DNA of 64,000 nt from Lucinisca nassula. Taxonomy: Eukaryota; Mollusca; Bivalvia; Lucinida; Lucinidae. The stretch is from positions 151,703,900-151,767,899 of the forward strand of contig OY757013.1 of assembly GCA_963580285.1 (NCBI GenBank). Direction: 5' to 3'. The notes beneath the pieces are model-generated. The model was given only the letters and a program-made list of their open reading frames with translations, searched no databases and was not told the DNA's origin. Below, in pieces: positions 10,020 to 22,491 of this stretch (position 1 is the first letter of the stretch; every line of letters begins with the position of its first letter). A program made the position numbers and the translations under genes.

Positions 10020-10365
10020 CAATAGAACTTCGATGTCTCGAGCACCGATGGCTCGTTTACCATGGATGTGTCGAACCCATTCATGAGTCCCTGACGAAAT
10101 CCTCTACATAAGAAATAGTGGGGGTTTATTAAGGAAATTCTAGTTTTTTATCTTGCAAAGTTATGCTGTGTGTACTTATTAGAATCGCCTTTATGAGGCG
10201 ATTCTAATGAGTACACACAGCATACATTTTCATTATAGAACACCGAAAAGATGTCTAAAAGTATCTTGTTATGCCTCCTGACAGTAACCTCAGTGCCTCG
10301 AACTATCCCTGTCTCGAACAAATTGTTGAGGTCCCAAAGGTGTTCGAGCCATTGAAGTTTGACTG
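10020..10365. mobile_element. pogo/Tigger-type MITE with hairpin, copy 1
   Basis: Tips CAATAGAACTTCGATGTCTC and the complement of CAGTCAAACTTCAATGGCTC, flanked by TA. In the middle lies a near-perfect hairpin, GCTGTGTGTACTTATTAGAATCGCC / centre / reverse complement. The twin copy is at 45852-46205. Confidence 0.7.
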
Positions 10366-10560
10366 TAAATGTAAAATACGTCAGAACATGTGCATCCAGC
10401 AAAGAATCATATGTGCTGGCACATCCAACCAGTCTGACCAGGGTCTTTACTGTGCACTTCATGCCATGTTGACCCAAGCTTGTTAAACTTAATCCTGCTG
10501 AATAAATTAATTTAGCCATTCCCATTTTTGACTATCAACCAATCAAATTATCTGATATGA

Positions 10561-10734
10561 TGTCGTAGGCCAGATTGGAATCTAGGCAGATCCGGAATCT
10601 GCCTAGGCCAGATTAGAATTCTAATTTTAATTCTAATTTGGTCTAGGCAGATCCAGAATCTGTCTAGGCCAGATAAGAATTCCAATCTGGCTAGGCAAAT
10701 TCTGGATCTGTTTAGACCAAATTGGAATCCTTGA
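10561..10734. repeat. TCTAGGCAGATCC palindromic satellite, short block
   Basis: Alternating TAGGCAGATCCGGAATCTGC, GGCCAGATTAGAATTCTAAT and related near-palindromes of about 25-45 bases. The same sequence type makes a longer block at 26790-27190. Confidence 0.65.
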
Positions 10735-10739
10735 AAATG

Positions 10740-11424
10740 CACGGCTGGTAAACTCGTAAGGGGTAACCGTCGGTTATGCACTCAAAATCCTTACGGGAAC
10801 TTCTGGTTATGCCTTCCGAGACCACAAATATGTCAACAAACAGGTGAGTGTTCCCGTATACATGATTTTTAGTCATTTTTGCAAACATACTTTGGGAAAT
10901 TGGGCAATGTTATTCTCAACAACTTTCATTTCTGCATCAGAAAAGATGGGTGTAGACATGAAAAGGCAAGGGGTCGATTTTTAATTTAATTTCTCCCTGA
11001 AGAAAAAATTCTGCGGAAAGTTTGCAAATTATGTATTTCAACATGAAAATGGTTTGAATTACGTGTTATTTGGCATGTTGGATTAGTTTCGCATCGTTCA
11101 GGTAGCTGAAATGCCTTCATTCGACACTAGAAAACAGGTCAAAACAGAAATATCTGACTACCTTCCTCAGGGAGAAATTAAATTAAAAATCGACCCCTTG
11201 CCTTTTCATTTCACCCATCTTTTCTGATGCAGAAATGAAAGTTGTTGAGAATAGCATTGCCCGATTTCTCAAAATATGTTTACAAAAATGACTAAAAATC
11301 ATATATCGGGAATCCTCACCTGTTTGTTGACATATTTGTGGTCTCAGAAAGCATAACCGGTAGTTCCCCGTAAGGATTTTGAATGCATAACAGACGGTTA
11401 CCCCTTACGAGTTTACCAGCCGTG
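10740..11424. mobile_element. Long-inverted-repeat (foldback) element, 685 bp
   Basis: Bases 10740 to about 11005 and about 11165 to 11424 are inverted copies (roughly 260 bases each, a few mismatches) around a spacer of about 160 bases. Tips CACGGCTGGTAAACTCGTAA and complement. A 5-base target duplication AAATG lies at 10735-10739 and 11425-11429. No coding capacity. Class not assigned. Confidence 0.75.
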
Positions 11425-11429
11425 AAATG

Positions 11430-11878
11430 GAACAAAAAACACCATAAAATATTGGATATGTTAATTTATAAATATATTTTGCCACTATTTCTTTTTTTTT
11501 TTCTTATTATTAATAATACCAAAGGTAAGAAATACATAAAACTATATACATCATGAATAAGTAGTCATCATCCTACAGCACACTGATTGAACCATTTTTC
11601 TAGTAAGCTAAAGCAGTTAGAATTACATGTATGTTCACTTAAAACTGAAAAATCTTTCATAAATTATTAGTCTGTATGTTCCACATAAAAATTTATTGCA
11701 TTTTCAATTTACTGTATCTGATAAATCCTTTACTTTCATCTATTCTTCTTATAAAATTTGTTTTTATTGTCTTTTTCACCTTGTTATCTTAGCCAGATAG
11801 GCAATTAATACCAAATACAAATAATAACAGAAGAATGCAGTGTACTGATTTCAGTTAAGTCATTCCAATATTTTTTTT
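11430..11878. other. AT-rich segment before array R1
   Basis: About 450 bases of AT-rich DNA with homopolymer runs; nothing recognised. It ends in a T run that directly abuts the R1 hairpin. Confidence 0.4.
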
Positions 11879-14290
11879 AGCTCACCGTCATGTAGTGACG
11901 AGGTGAGCTTTTGGGATCACTTTTTGTCCGTCGTCCGTTGTGCGTGCGTCCGTGCGTGCGTAAACAATTTCTTCAAACGACATCTCCTCCTGAACCACTG
12001 ATCGGATTTTGACCAAACTTCACAGGAATGATCCTTAGGTGGTCCCCTTTCAAAGTTGTTCAAATGGTTCCGGTCCGTTGCACATATAGGTCACAGGAGC
12101 AAAAAATAGATTTTTTTCACCGAAAAATTAAAAATACTTCTTCTCTGAAACTGCAAGGCCCAGGTCTTTCATATTTGGTATGAAGCTTCATCTAGTGGAC
12201 CCCTACCAAGATTGTTCAAATTATAGTGCTGGGGCCCAAAATGCCCCCGCCCTGGGGCCCTTTGGTTTTACATGGGCTTATACAGGGAAAATCTTCTTCT
12301 CTGAATCCGCAAGGCCCAGGTCTTTGATATTTGGTATGAAGCTTCATCTAGTGAACCCCTACCAAGATTGTTCAAATTATAGTGCTGGGGCCAAAAATGC
12401 CCCCGCCTCGGGGCCTTTTGGTTTTACATGGGCTTCTATGGGGAAAATCTTTAAAACTCTTCTTCTCTGAAACCGCAAGGCCCAGGTCTTTCATATTTGG
12501 TATGAAGCTTCATCTAGTGGACCCCAACCAAGATTGTTCAAATTATAGTGCTGGGGCCAAAAATGCCCCCGCCCCAGGGCCCTTTGGTTTTACATGGGCT
12601 TATATAGGGAAAATCTTTAAAAATCTTCTTCTCTGAATCCGCAAGGCCCAGGTCTTTGATATTTGGTATGAAGCTTCATCTAGTGGACCCCTACCAAGAT
12701 TGTTCAAATTATAGTGCTGGGGCCAAAAATGCCCCCACCCCGGGGCCCTTTGGTTTTACATGGGCTTATATAGGGAAAATCTTTAAAACTCTTCTTCTCT
12801 GAAATGGCAAGGCTTAGGTCTTTGATATTTGGTATGAAGCTTCATCTAGTGGACCCCTACCAAGGTTGTTAAAATTGTAGTGCTGGGGCCATAAATACCT
12901 CCACCCCGGGGATCTTTGGTTTTACATGGGCTTATAAAGGAAAAATCTTTAAATATCTTCTTCTCTGAAACAGCAAGGCCCAGGTCTTTGATATTTGGTA
13001 TGAAGCTTCATCTAGTGGACCCCTACCAAGATTGTTCAAATTATAGTGCTGGGGCCAAAAATGCCCCCGCCCAGGGGCCCTTTGGCTATACATGGGCTTA
13101 TAGGGAAAATCTTTAAAAATCTTCTTCTCTGAAACTGCAAGGCTCAGGTCGTTGCTATTGGGTATGAAGCTTCATCTAGTTGACCCCTGCCAAGATTGTT
13201 CAAATTAAAGTGCTGGGGCCAAAAATGCCCCCGCCCGGGGCCCTTTGGTTTTACATGGACTTATATAGGGAAAACCTTGAAAAATCTTCTCTGAAACCAC
13301 AAGGCTAGGTCTTTGATATTTGGTATGAAGCTTCAGCTGGTGGACCTCTACCAAGATTGTTCAAATTATAGCCCTGTTCAAATTATAGCCCTGAGACAAA
13401 AAATGCCCCCGCCTGGTGGCCCTTTGGTTTTACATAGTCTTATATAGGGAAAATCTCTATAAATTTTCTTCTATGAAACCACAAGGCCTAGGTCTTTGAT
13501 ATTTGGTGTGACATTTCATCTAGTGGACCTCTATCAAGATTGTTCAAATTATAGCCCTGGGGCCAAAAATGCCCCCGCCCGAGACCCTTTGGTTTTACAT
13601 AGACTTATATAGGGAAATCTTTAAAAACCTTTTTCTCTGAAACTGCAAGGCCATGTCTTTAATATTTGGTATGGAGCTTCATCTAGTGGACCTCTACCAA
13701 GATTGAACAAATTATAGCCCTCGGGCCACAAATGCCCCCGCCGGGGGCCCTTTGGTTTTACATAGGCTTATATAGAGATAATCTTTGAAAATCTTCTTCT
13801 CTGAAACAGCAAGGCCCAGGGCTTTGATATTTGGTGTGAAGCTTCATCTAGTGGAACTTTTATCAAGATTGTTTAAATTATAGCCCTGAGGCCAAAAATG
13901 CCCCCACCCCTGGGCCATTTGGTTTTACATAGGCTTATGTAGGGAATATCTTAAAAAAAATTACCTTCTCTGAAACCGCAAGGCTCTGGTCTTTGATATT
14001 TGGTGTGTAGCTTCATCTAGTGGACCTTTGCCAAGATTGTTCAAATTATTGCTTTTATAAAATCTTCTTCTCGGAAACTGCAAGGCCCATGTCTTTGATA
14101 TTTGGTATGGAGCTTCATCTAGTGGACAATTATAGACTTTGCTGATATTTTGGTATGAAGCTTCACCTTTTTAGACCTCCCTCAACATTATGCACATTAT
14201 AACCCTAGGGTCAATAATGGCCCTCCCTGGGGCCCACTTGTTACTCTATGGATCAGGTTAGCGATCCAGGGCCATCATGGTCCTCTTGTT
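11879..14290 (+). mobile_element. Hairpin-capped tandem array R1, full copy
   Basis: Starts after a T run with the hairpin AGCTCACCGTCATGTAGTGACGAGGTGAGCT, passes a GTCCGTCGTCCGTTG stretch, then about 14 units of roughly 150-165 bases (each with TGAAGCTTCATCTAGTGGAC and AAGATTGTTCAAATTATAG). The 3' cap is GGTTAGCGATCCAGGGCCAT CATGGTCCTCTTGTT. Unit divergence rises toward the 3' end. It suits a non-autonomous Helentron-like element carrying a satellite, with ends inferred from nested copies. Confidence 0.65.
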
Positions 14291-16024
14291 ATGCCCCCAA
14301 CTTTGAAAAAGTTGGAGGGGCATATTGCTTCTGGTTCGTTCGTCTGTTCATCCGTTCGTCCGTTCGTCTGTTCGTCCGTCCATTACGCTTTTGATGCATA
14401 GCATTACTAAAGAACCGTGTATGCTAGGGTTTTGAAATTTCATATATGGATTCCTCATGGAAAATAAGCTGACGCGTATTTTTTTTCTCGTCCGGATTAT
14501 GCCCCCTTCAAGAGTTATTGCCCTTTGAATTTTTTTTAATAAAATCTTGTCAGCAAGATATCTCACAAACTATTGGAGCTAGAGCCTTGAAAGTTGGTGA
14601 TTATATTGGTGGTGATGAGTAGATGTACTGATTAACTTTTGACAAAATTCCGAAAAATACTTTGTGAGTTATGGCCCTTTGTCATTTTGGTAATTTGTAC
14701 CCATTGTAATGTATGCTAAAAGTGATGCATAGCATAACTTTAGAACCGTGTATGCTAGGGTTTTGAAATTTCATATATGGATTCCTCATGGAAAATTAGC
14801 TGACGCATATTTTTTTCTTGTCCGGATTGTGCCCCTTTTAAGAGTTATTGCCCTTTGAATTTTTTTTAATAAAATTTTGTCAGCAAAATATCTCAAAAAC
14901 TATTGGAGCTAGAGCCTTGAAAGTTGGTGAATATATTGGTGGTGATGAGTAGATGAACTGATTAACTTTTGACGAAATTCCGAAAAATACTTTGTGAGTT
15001 ATGGCCCTTTGTCATTTTGGTAATTTGTGCCCATTGTAATGTATGCTTAAAGTGATGCATAGCATATCTTTAGAACCGTGTATGCAAGGGTTTTGAAATT
15101 TCATATATGGATTCCTCATGGAAAATTAGCTGAAGCGTATTTTTTTTTCTCATCCGGATTATGCCCCTTTTAAGAGTTATTGCCCTTTGAAATTTTTTTT
15201 TAATAAAATCTTGTCAGCAAGATATCTCAAAAACTATTGGAGCTAGAGCCTTGAAAGTTGGTGAATAGATTGGTGGTCATGAGTAGATGAACTGATAACG
15301 TTTTGACAAAATTCCGAAAAATACTTTGTGAGTTATGGCCCTATGTCATTTTGGTAATTTGTGCCCATTGTAATGTATGAAAAAAGTGATGCATAGCATA
15401 ACTTTAGAGCCGTGTATTCTAAAGTTTTGAAATTTCATATATGGATTCCTCTTGGAATATTAGCTGACACGTATTTTTTTTCTTGTCCGGATTATGCCCC
15501 TTTTAAGAGTTATTGCCCTTTGAATTTTTTTTAATAAAATTTTGTCAGCAAGATATCTCAACAACTATTGGAGCTAGAGCCTTGAAAGTTGGTGAATAGA
15601 TTGGTGGTGATGAGTAGATGAACTGATTAACTTTTGACGAAATTCCGAAAAATACTTTGTGAGTTATGGCCCTTTGTCATTTTGGTAATTTGTGCCCATT
15701 GTAATGTATGCTAAAAGTGATGCATAGCATATCTTTAGAACCGTGTATGCTAGGGTTTTGAAATTTCATATATGGATTCCTCATGGAAAATTAGCTGACA
15801 CATATTTTTTTTCTCGTCCGGATTATGCCCCTTTTAAGAGTTATTGCCCTTTGAAATTTTTTTAATAAAATCTTGTCAGCAAGATATCTCAAAAACTATT
15901 GGAGCTAGAGCCTTGTAAGTTGGTGAATAGATCGGTGGTGATGAGTAGATGAACTGATTAACTTATGACAAAATTCCGAAAAATACTTTGTGAGTTATGG
16001 CCCTTTGTCATTTTGGTAATTTGT
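14291..16024 (+). mobile_element. Hairpin-capped tandem array R2, 5' part
   Basis: Begins exactly where R1 ends, with the hairpin ATGCCCCCAACTTTGAAAAA GTTGGAGGGGCAT, a CGTCCGTTCGTCTG stretch, and five units of about 331 bases (GATGCATAGCAT at 14393, 14724, 15054, 15388, 15719). No R2 3' cap is seen; the last unit runs into R3 at 16025. Confidence 0.6.
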
Positions 16025-17526
16025 GAAAAACTTTGTCATCGCTCTTGCGCCTACATTTCTTCACCAATTTCAATATAACTTCAAACAAATGTTCCTTATA
16101 AAAAAATCTCGAGCGAGTTCGACTTCAAAGTCATGACCTCAAGGTCAAAGTCACTGTGGCCATTTTTAGAAAAACTTTGTCATCGCTCTAGCGCCTACAT
16201 TTCTTCACCAATTTCAATATAACTTCACACAAATGTTTCTTATGACAATATCTCAGCGAGTTCGACTTTCAAGGTCATGACCTCAAGGTCAAGGTCACTG
16301 TTGCTATTTTAAGAAAAACTTTGTCATCACTCTAGCGCCTACATTTCTTCACTGATTTCAATATAACTTCACACAAATGTGCCTTATGACAATATCTTGA
16401 GCGAGGTCGACTTTCAAGGTCATGACCTCAAGGTCAAGGTCACTGTGGCTATTTTTAGAAAAACTTTGTCATTGCTCTAGCGCCTACATTTCTTCACTGA
16501 TTTCAATATAACTTCACACAAATGTTCCTTATGACAATATCTCGAGTGTGTTCGACTTTCAGGGTCATGACCTCAAGGTCAAGGTCAAGGTCACTGTAGC
16601 TATTTTTAGAAAAAATTTGTCATCGCTCTAGCGCCTACATTTCTTCACCGATTTCAATATAACTTCACACAAATGTTCCTTATGACAATATCTCTAGCGA
16701 GTTCCACTTTCAAGGTCAAGGTCACTGTGGCTATTTTTAGAAAAACTTTGTCAATGCTCTAGCGCTTACATTTCTTCACCGATTTCAATATAACTTCACA
16801 CAAATGTTCCTTATGACAATATCTCAAGCCATTTCAACTTTCAAGGTCAAGGTCACAATGGCTATTTTTAGAAAAACTTTGTCATCGCTCCAGTGCCTAC
16901 ATTTCTTCACCGATTTTAATATAACTTCACACAAATGATCCTTATGACAATACCTCGAAAGAGTTCAACTTTCAAGGTCAAGGTCACTGTGGCTATTTTT
17001 AGAAAAACTTTTTCATTGCTCAAGCGCTTACATTTTTTCACCAATTTCAAAATCGATTCACACAATTGTTCCTTATGACAATATCTGTAGCGAGTTCCAC
17101 TTTCAAGGTCAAGGTCACTGTGGCTATTTTTAGAAAAAACTTTGTCAATGCTCTAGCGCTTACATTTCTTCACCAATTTCAATATAACTTCACACAAATG
17201 TTCCTTAAGACAATATCTCGAGCGATTTCCACTTTCAAGGTCAAGGTCACTGTGGCTATTTTTAGAAAAACTTTGTCAATGCCCTAGTGACTACATTTCT
17301 TCACTGATTTCAATATAACTTCACACAAATGTTCCTTATGACAATACCTCGAGTGAGTTTGACTTTCAAGGTCAAGGTCACTGTGGCTATTTTTAGAAAA
17401 ACTTTGACATGGCTCTAGCGCTTACATTTCTTCACCGATTTCAGTATAACTTCACACAAAATATTAATGTTCCTTATGACAATATCTCGAACTATTTCGA
17501 CTTTCAAGGTCACTGTGGCTATTTTT
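16025..17526 (+). repeat. Tandem array R3, no 5' cap
   Basis: About a dozen units of 115-135 bases: AAAAACTTTGTCATCGCTCT AGCGCC..., TTCAATATAACTTCACACAA, ATGTTCCTTATGACAATATC, AAGGTCAAGGTCACTGTGGC. It breaks off after CTATTTTT at 17526, and the next bases of the unit (AGAAAATCTTTGTC) resume at 25435, so the DNA in between is an insertion. Confidence 0.75.
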
Positions 17527-20144
17527 AGCTCACCTTCACGTAGTGACGAGGTGAGCTTTTGGGATCACTTTTTGTCCGTCGTGCGTCCGTGCGTAAACAA
17601 TTTCTTCAAACGACATCTCCTCCTAAACCACTGAGTGGATTTTGACCAAACTTCACAGGAATGATCCTTAGGTGGTCCCCTTTCAAAGTTGTTCAAATGG
17701 TTCCGGTCCGTTGCACATATAGGTCACAGGAGCCAAAAATCGATTTTTTTTTCACCAAAAACTTAAAAAATCTTCTTCTCTGAAACTGCAAGACCCAGGT
17801 CTTTGATATTTGGTATGAAGCTTCATCTAGTGGACCCCTACCAAGATTGTTCAAATTATAGTGCTGGGGCCAAAAATGCTCCCGCCCCTGGGCCCTTTGG
17901 TTTTACATGGGCTTATATAGGGAAAATCTTGAAAAATCTTCTTCTCTGAAACTGCAAGGCCCAGGTCTTTGATATTTGGCATGAAACTTCATCTGGTGGA
18001 CCCCTACCAAGATTGTTCAAATTATTGTGCTGGGGCCAAAGATGCCCCCGCCCCGGGGCCCTTTGGTTTTACATGGGCTTATATAGGCAAAATCTTTAAA
18101 AATCTTCTTCTCTGAAACCGCAAGGCCCAGGTCTTTGATATTTGGTATGAAGCTTCATCTAGTGGACCCCTACCAAGATTGTTCAAATTATAGTGCTGGG
18201 GCCAAAAATGCCCCCGCCCGGGGGCCCTTTGGTTTTACATTGGCTTATATAGAGAAAATCTTTAAAAATCTTCTTCTCTGAAACTGCAAGGCCCAGGTCT
18301 TTGATTTTTGTTAGGAATCTTCATCTTATGGACCCCTTCCAAGATTGTTCAAATTATAGTGCTGGGGTCAAAAATGCCCCCGCCCCGGGGCCCTTTGGTT
18401 TTACATAACCTTTAAAAATCTTCTTCTCTGAAACCGCAAGGCCCAGGTCTTTGATATTTGGTATGAAGCTTCATCTAGTGGACCCCTACCAAGATTGTTC
18501 AAATTATAGTGCTGGGGCCAAAAATGCTCCCGCCCCTGGGCCCTTTGGTTTTACATGGGCTTATATAGGGAAAATCTTGAAAAATCTTCTTCTCTGAAAC
18601 TGCAAGGCCCAGGTCTTTGATATTTGGCATGAAACTTCATCTGGTGGACCCCTACCAAGATTGTTCAAATTATTGTGCTGGGGCCAAAGATGCCCCCGCC
18701 CCGGGGCCCTTTGGTTTTACATGGGCTTATATAGGCAAAATCTTTAAAAATCTTCTTCTCTGAAACCGCAAGGCCCAGGTCTTTGATATTTGGTATGAAG
18801 CTTCATCTAGTGGACCCCTACCAAGATTGTTCAAATTATAGTGCTGGGGCCAAAAATGCCCCCGCCCGGGGGCCCTTTGGTTTTACATTGGCTTATATAG
18901 AGAAAATCTTTAAAAATCTTCTTCTCTGAAACTGCAAGGCCCAGGTCTTTGATTTTTGTTAGGAATCTTCATCTTATGGACCCCTTCCAAGATTGTTCAA
19001 ATTATAGTGCTGGGGTCAAAAATGCCCCCGCCCCGGGGCCCTTTGGTTTTACATAACCTTTAAAAATCTTCTTCTCTGAAACCGCAAGGCCCAGGTCTTT
19101 GATATTTGGTATGAAGCTTCATCTAGTGGACCCCTACCAAGATTGTTCAATATATAGTGCTGGGGCCAAAAATGCCTCCGCCCCAGGGCCCTTTGGTTTT
19201 ACATGGGCTTATATTGGGAAAATCTTTAAAAAATCTTCTTCTCTGAAAATGCAGGGCCCAGGTCTTTGCTATTTGGTATGAAGCTTCATCTAGTGGACCC
19301 CTACCAAGACTGTTCAAATTATAGTGCTGGGGCCAAAAATGCCCCCACCCCGGGGCCCTTTGGTTTTTCATAGACTTATATAGGGAATATCTTGAAAAAT
19401 CTTCTACTCTGAAACCACAAGGCCTGGGTCTTTGACATTTGGTATGAAGCTTCAGCTAGTGGACCTCTACCAAGATTGTTCAAATTATAGCCCTGGGGCC
19501 ACAAATGCCCCCGCTCCTGGGCCCTTTGGTTTTTCATAGACTTATATAGGGAATATCTTGAAAAATCTTCTACTCTGAAACCACAAGGCCTAGGTCTTTG
19601 ACATTTGGTATGAAGCTTCAGCTAGTGGACCTCTACCAAGATTGTTCAAATTATAGCCCTGGGGCCACAAATGCCCCCGCCCCAGGGCCCTTTGGTTTTA
19701 CATAGACTTATAATAGAGATAGTCTTTGAAAATCTTCTTCTCTGAAACAACAAGGCCCAGGACTTTGATATTTGGTGTTAAGCTTCATCTAGTGGACCAC
19801 TATCAAGATTGTTTAAATTATAGCCCTGAGGCCAAAAATGCCCCTGCCCCGGGGCCATTTGGTTTCACATAGGCTTATGTAAGGAATATCTTTAAAAAAT
19901 CTTCTTCTCTGAAACCGCAACGCCCAGGTCTTTGATATTTGTTGTGTAGCTTCATCTAGTGGACCTTTGCCAAGATTGTTCAAATAATAGCCTTTGTTGA
20001 TATTTGGTTTGAAGCTTCACCTTTTTAGACCTCCCTCAACATTATGCACATTATAACCCTGAGGTCAATAATGGCCCTCCTCGGGGCCCACTTGTTACTC
20101 TATGGATCAGGTTAGCGATCTAGAGCCATCATGGTCCTCTTGTG
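17527..20144 (+). mobile_element. Hairpin-capped tandem array R1, second copy
   Basis: Hairpin AGCTCACCTTCACGTAGTGA CGAGGTGAGCT at the start, GTCCGTCGTGCGTCCG, about 16 units and the cap GGTTAGCGATCTAGAGCCAT CATGGTCCTCTTG. A 648-base block of four units is duplicated in tandem near 17.77-19.07 kb. Confidence 0.65.
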
Positions 20145-20651
20145 TTTTATATTAGGATCACTTTTCGTCTGTCATCCGTGCGTAAACAATTTCTTCAAAC
20201 GACATCTCCTCCTAAACCACTGATCAGATTTTGACCAAACTTCATAGGAATGATTCTTAGGTGGTCCCCTTTCAAAGTTGTTCAAATGGTTCCGGTCCAT
20301 TGCACATCTAGGTCACAGGAGCCAAAAATAGATTTTTTTCACCGAAAACTTAAAAAACTTCTTCTCTGAAACCACAAGGCCCAGGTCTTTGATATTTGGT
20401 ATGAAGCTTCATCCAGTGGACCCCTACCAAGATTGTTCAAATTATAGTGCCGGGGCTAAAGATGGCCCCGCCCTGGGGCCCTTTGGTTTTTCATGGGCTT
20501 ATATAGGGAAAATCTTGAAAAATCTTCTCCTTTGAAACCACAAGGCCCAGGTCTTTGATATTTGGTATGAAGCTTCATCTAGTGGACCCCTACCAAGATT
20601 GTTCAAATTATAGTGCTGGGGCCAAAAATGCCCCCGCCCCGGGGCCCTTTG
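20145..20651 (+). repeat. Array R1, third copy, first part
   Basis: Lacks the hairpin but keeps the TCTGTCATCCGTGCG zone and two to three units. Interrupted after CCCTTTG at 20651 by a DNA transposon. Confidence 0.6.
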
Positions 20652-22467
20652 CAGGCTCCGCGAAATCTTTTGAAGTGTCACAGGACACTGGTCAGACAGA
20701 CAGAAATATTTTGCAGGACCGAGCAGAAATCTGCAGGACCGAAATAAACTTCTAACCAATATTAATCGGTTTGCTTAAAGGCGGCCAAATTTATTAGTTA
20801 TATTTCATGCCAATGCAATGTGATGCAGTGTGATGCAGTAAATAAATAACATATATGTTGATTTTAGTTTTTATTTATTTCACTCACTGAGTGGACGATT
20901 CTGCTTGGTGACAGCATGTGCATCACGAAATAAATAGGCCATGTAGACCCAGATCAGACGCCACAAAACATAGCGCCCGATCTGTGTACATCGTAGATAA
21001 CAATAGAACAAACCTGACACCCATTGTCATATATGGATTAAAAAGAAATAAAGAAAAATATTTTGTAAAAGATCTTTGCCAAACTTTGCAAAACATACGC
21101 TTCGAGTCTTCATTGTACTCTAAACACTCAGAACTGCTTCAGGCAAACAGGCAGAAACACGTGCCTGGTCACATTCGCCGGTTTTACGTATTTTCAAGGC
21201 GCCAAAATCAAACGTCGATCGCAGCGACATTTTGGGATTTTATAAATTATTTTCGTCATTTCACCTAGTGAACACCCGCTATTTACTCAAGAAAAAAAAA
21301 ACGTATCTATCTTTGAAACTATTGTCACACTTTGCATCGCTAATGATAATCTCACTAGCAAACACCTTAATTACGACCCGCTTTAATTTAAACAGTAACA
21401 AGTTTACAGGATTAAAAAAAAAAACATTTATCGTCAATGAGATAATTAGTTTATCCTCAACTACTAATCCCTTAAATTATATGCAAACACCGAGCAATCA
21501 CCTCCACATGTTTTTCACACACCGATGACGATCAAAGGTGTGCCGACGCACGTGATTCTGACTGTCAATATAATACCGCGCAGATAGAAAATGGGACGTC
21601 CTTAGTACTCAATAAACACAGAAAGTGGTTTCAGCTAAGAAGGCGGAGCAAACTTTTTACAAACCGCTAAAAGTGGGCGGGTTTATACGTCTCGGTAAAT
21701 ATTTTTGGCCGTACAGAGAAATTTTCGGGAGTCCGCGGGACGCCTTTGATGTTTAATTTGGGCGTCCGGAAGCGATTTCAGGACGAAATATACGCCGTAC
21801 GTCCGCCTAACGGAAGCCCTGAGTTACTTCAAAAGGCGGGAAAATGCACGTGCGTGCGAGTTTCACCAGAAAGCATGTATTTTACATTAAAATGTTGAAA
21901 AAACTTTACCTGTATTTACCATTGTTATTTATTTCTTAACCCACATATGCCCGCGGCCCTTTTTTGGGGACATTGGCAAACAGTGCAGTCCCAGATCAGA
22001 CACCTCAGAAAGATACCGCAGACGTCTGATTTGGATATACTCTGTTTGATGATTTATAACGGTTCAATTATGACACTATTGTTAATCCCTGTCATTTAAT
22101 TGCCACCTGCGGTTATTGTCGATAAGGTGTGAAAATATGGTCAAGTTATGTCTCTAATTTTCGTTTAATCACCAGTCATAAAATTTAATCCGCAATCAAT
22201 GTGAAAATTATTTCATTGCTCCTTAGACGAGTTGCTACGACTACTCTACTATCTCGGGTTTTACGGAAAATTGAAGGCTTACGCAGCAGAAAAACAGGTA
22301 GTAAATGATTCGATACTTTGATTGGAATGGGCCGAAATGGCTACCCGCAAAGTACCGAGACGGACCGAAACTGCCGGACCCGTGGTCCGGGAAACTGTCA
22401 GAAAATGCCGGTCATTTTCGGAAATTGCCGGTTTTGTCCGACGGACCGACGGTTTTCGCGGAGACTG
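20652..22467. mobile_element. DNA transposon with CAGGCTCCGCGAAA tips, 1816 bp
   Basis: Left tip CAGGCTCCGCGAAATC, right tip the complement of CAGTCTCCGCGAAAAC. The flanking 6 bases CCTTTG occur on both sides (20646-20651 and 22468-22473). Internally it is AT-rich, with GC-rich GGACGTCC-like patches at both ends, two decayed palindromic cores (20938-20990, 21978-22050), and no transposase that I recognise. Non-autonomous; superfamily unassigned. Confidence 0.6.
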
Positions 22468-22491
22468 CCTTTGGTTTAACATGGGCTTATA

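Noticed and set aside
12180..13116. Repeated open frames with the peptide MKLHLVDPYQDCSNYSAGAK in array R1
   Set aside because: The peptide comes from the DNA repeat unit. Unit length varies, so the frame changes from unit to unit, stops recur and there is no start, splice or domain logic.
14291..17526. CRISPR-like direct repeats
   Set aside because: Units are 115-331 bases, contiguous and without unique spacers, in an animal genome; they are satellites.
20918..21268. 116-codon frame as a gene
   Set aside because: It runs through a decayed palindromic core inside a non-autonomous transposon and matches no family.
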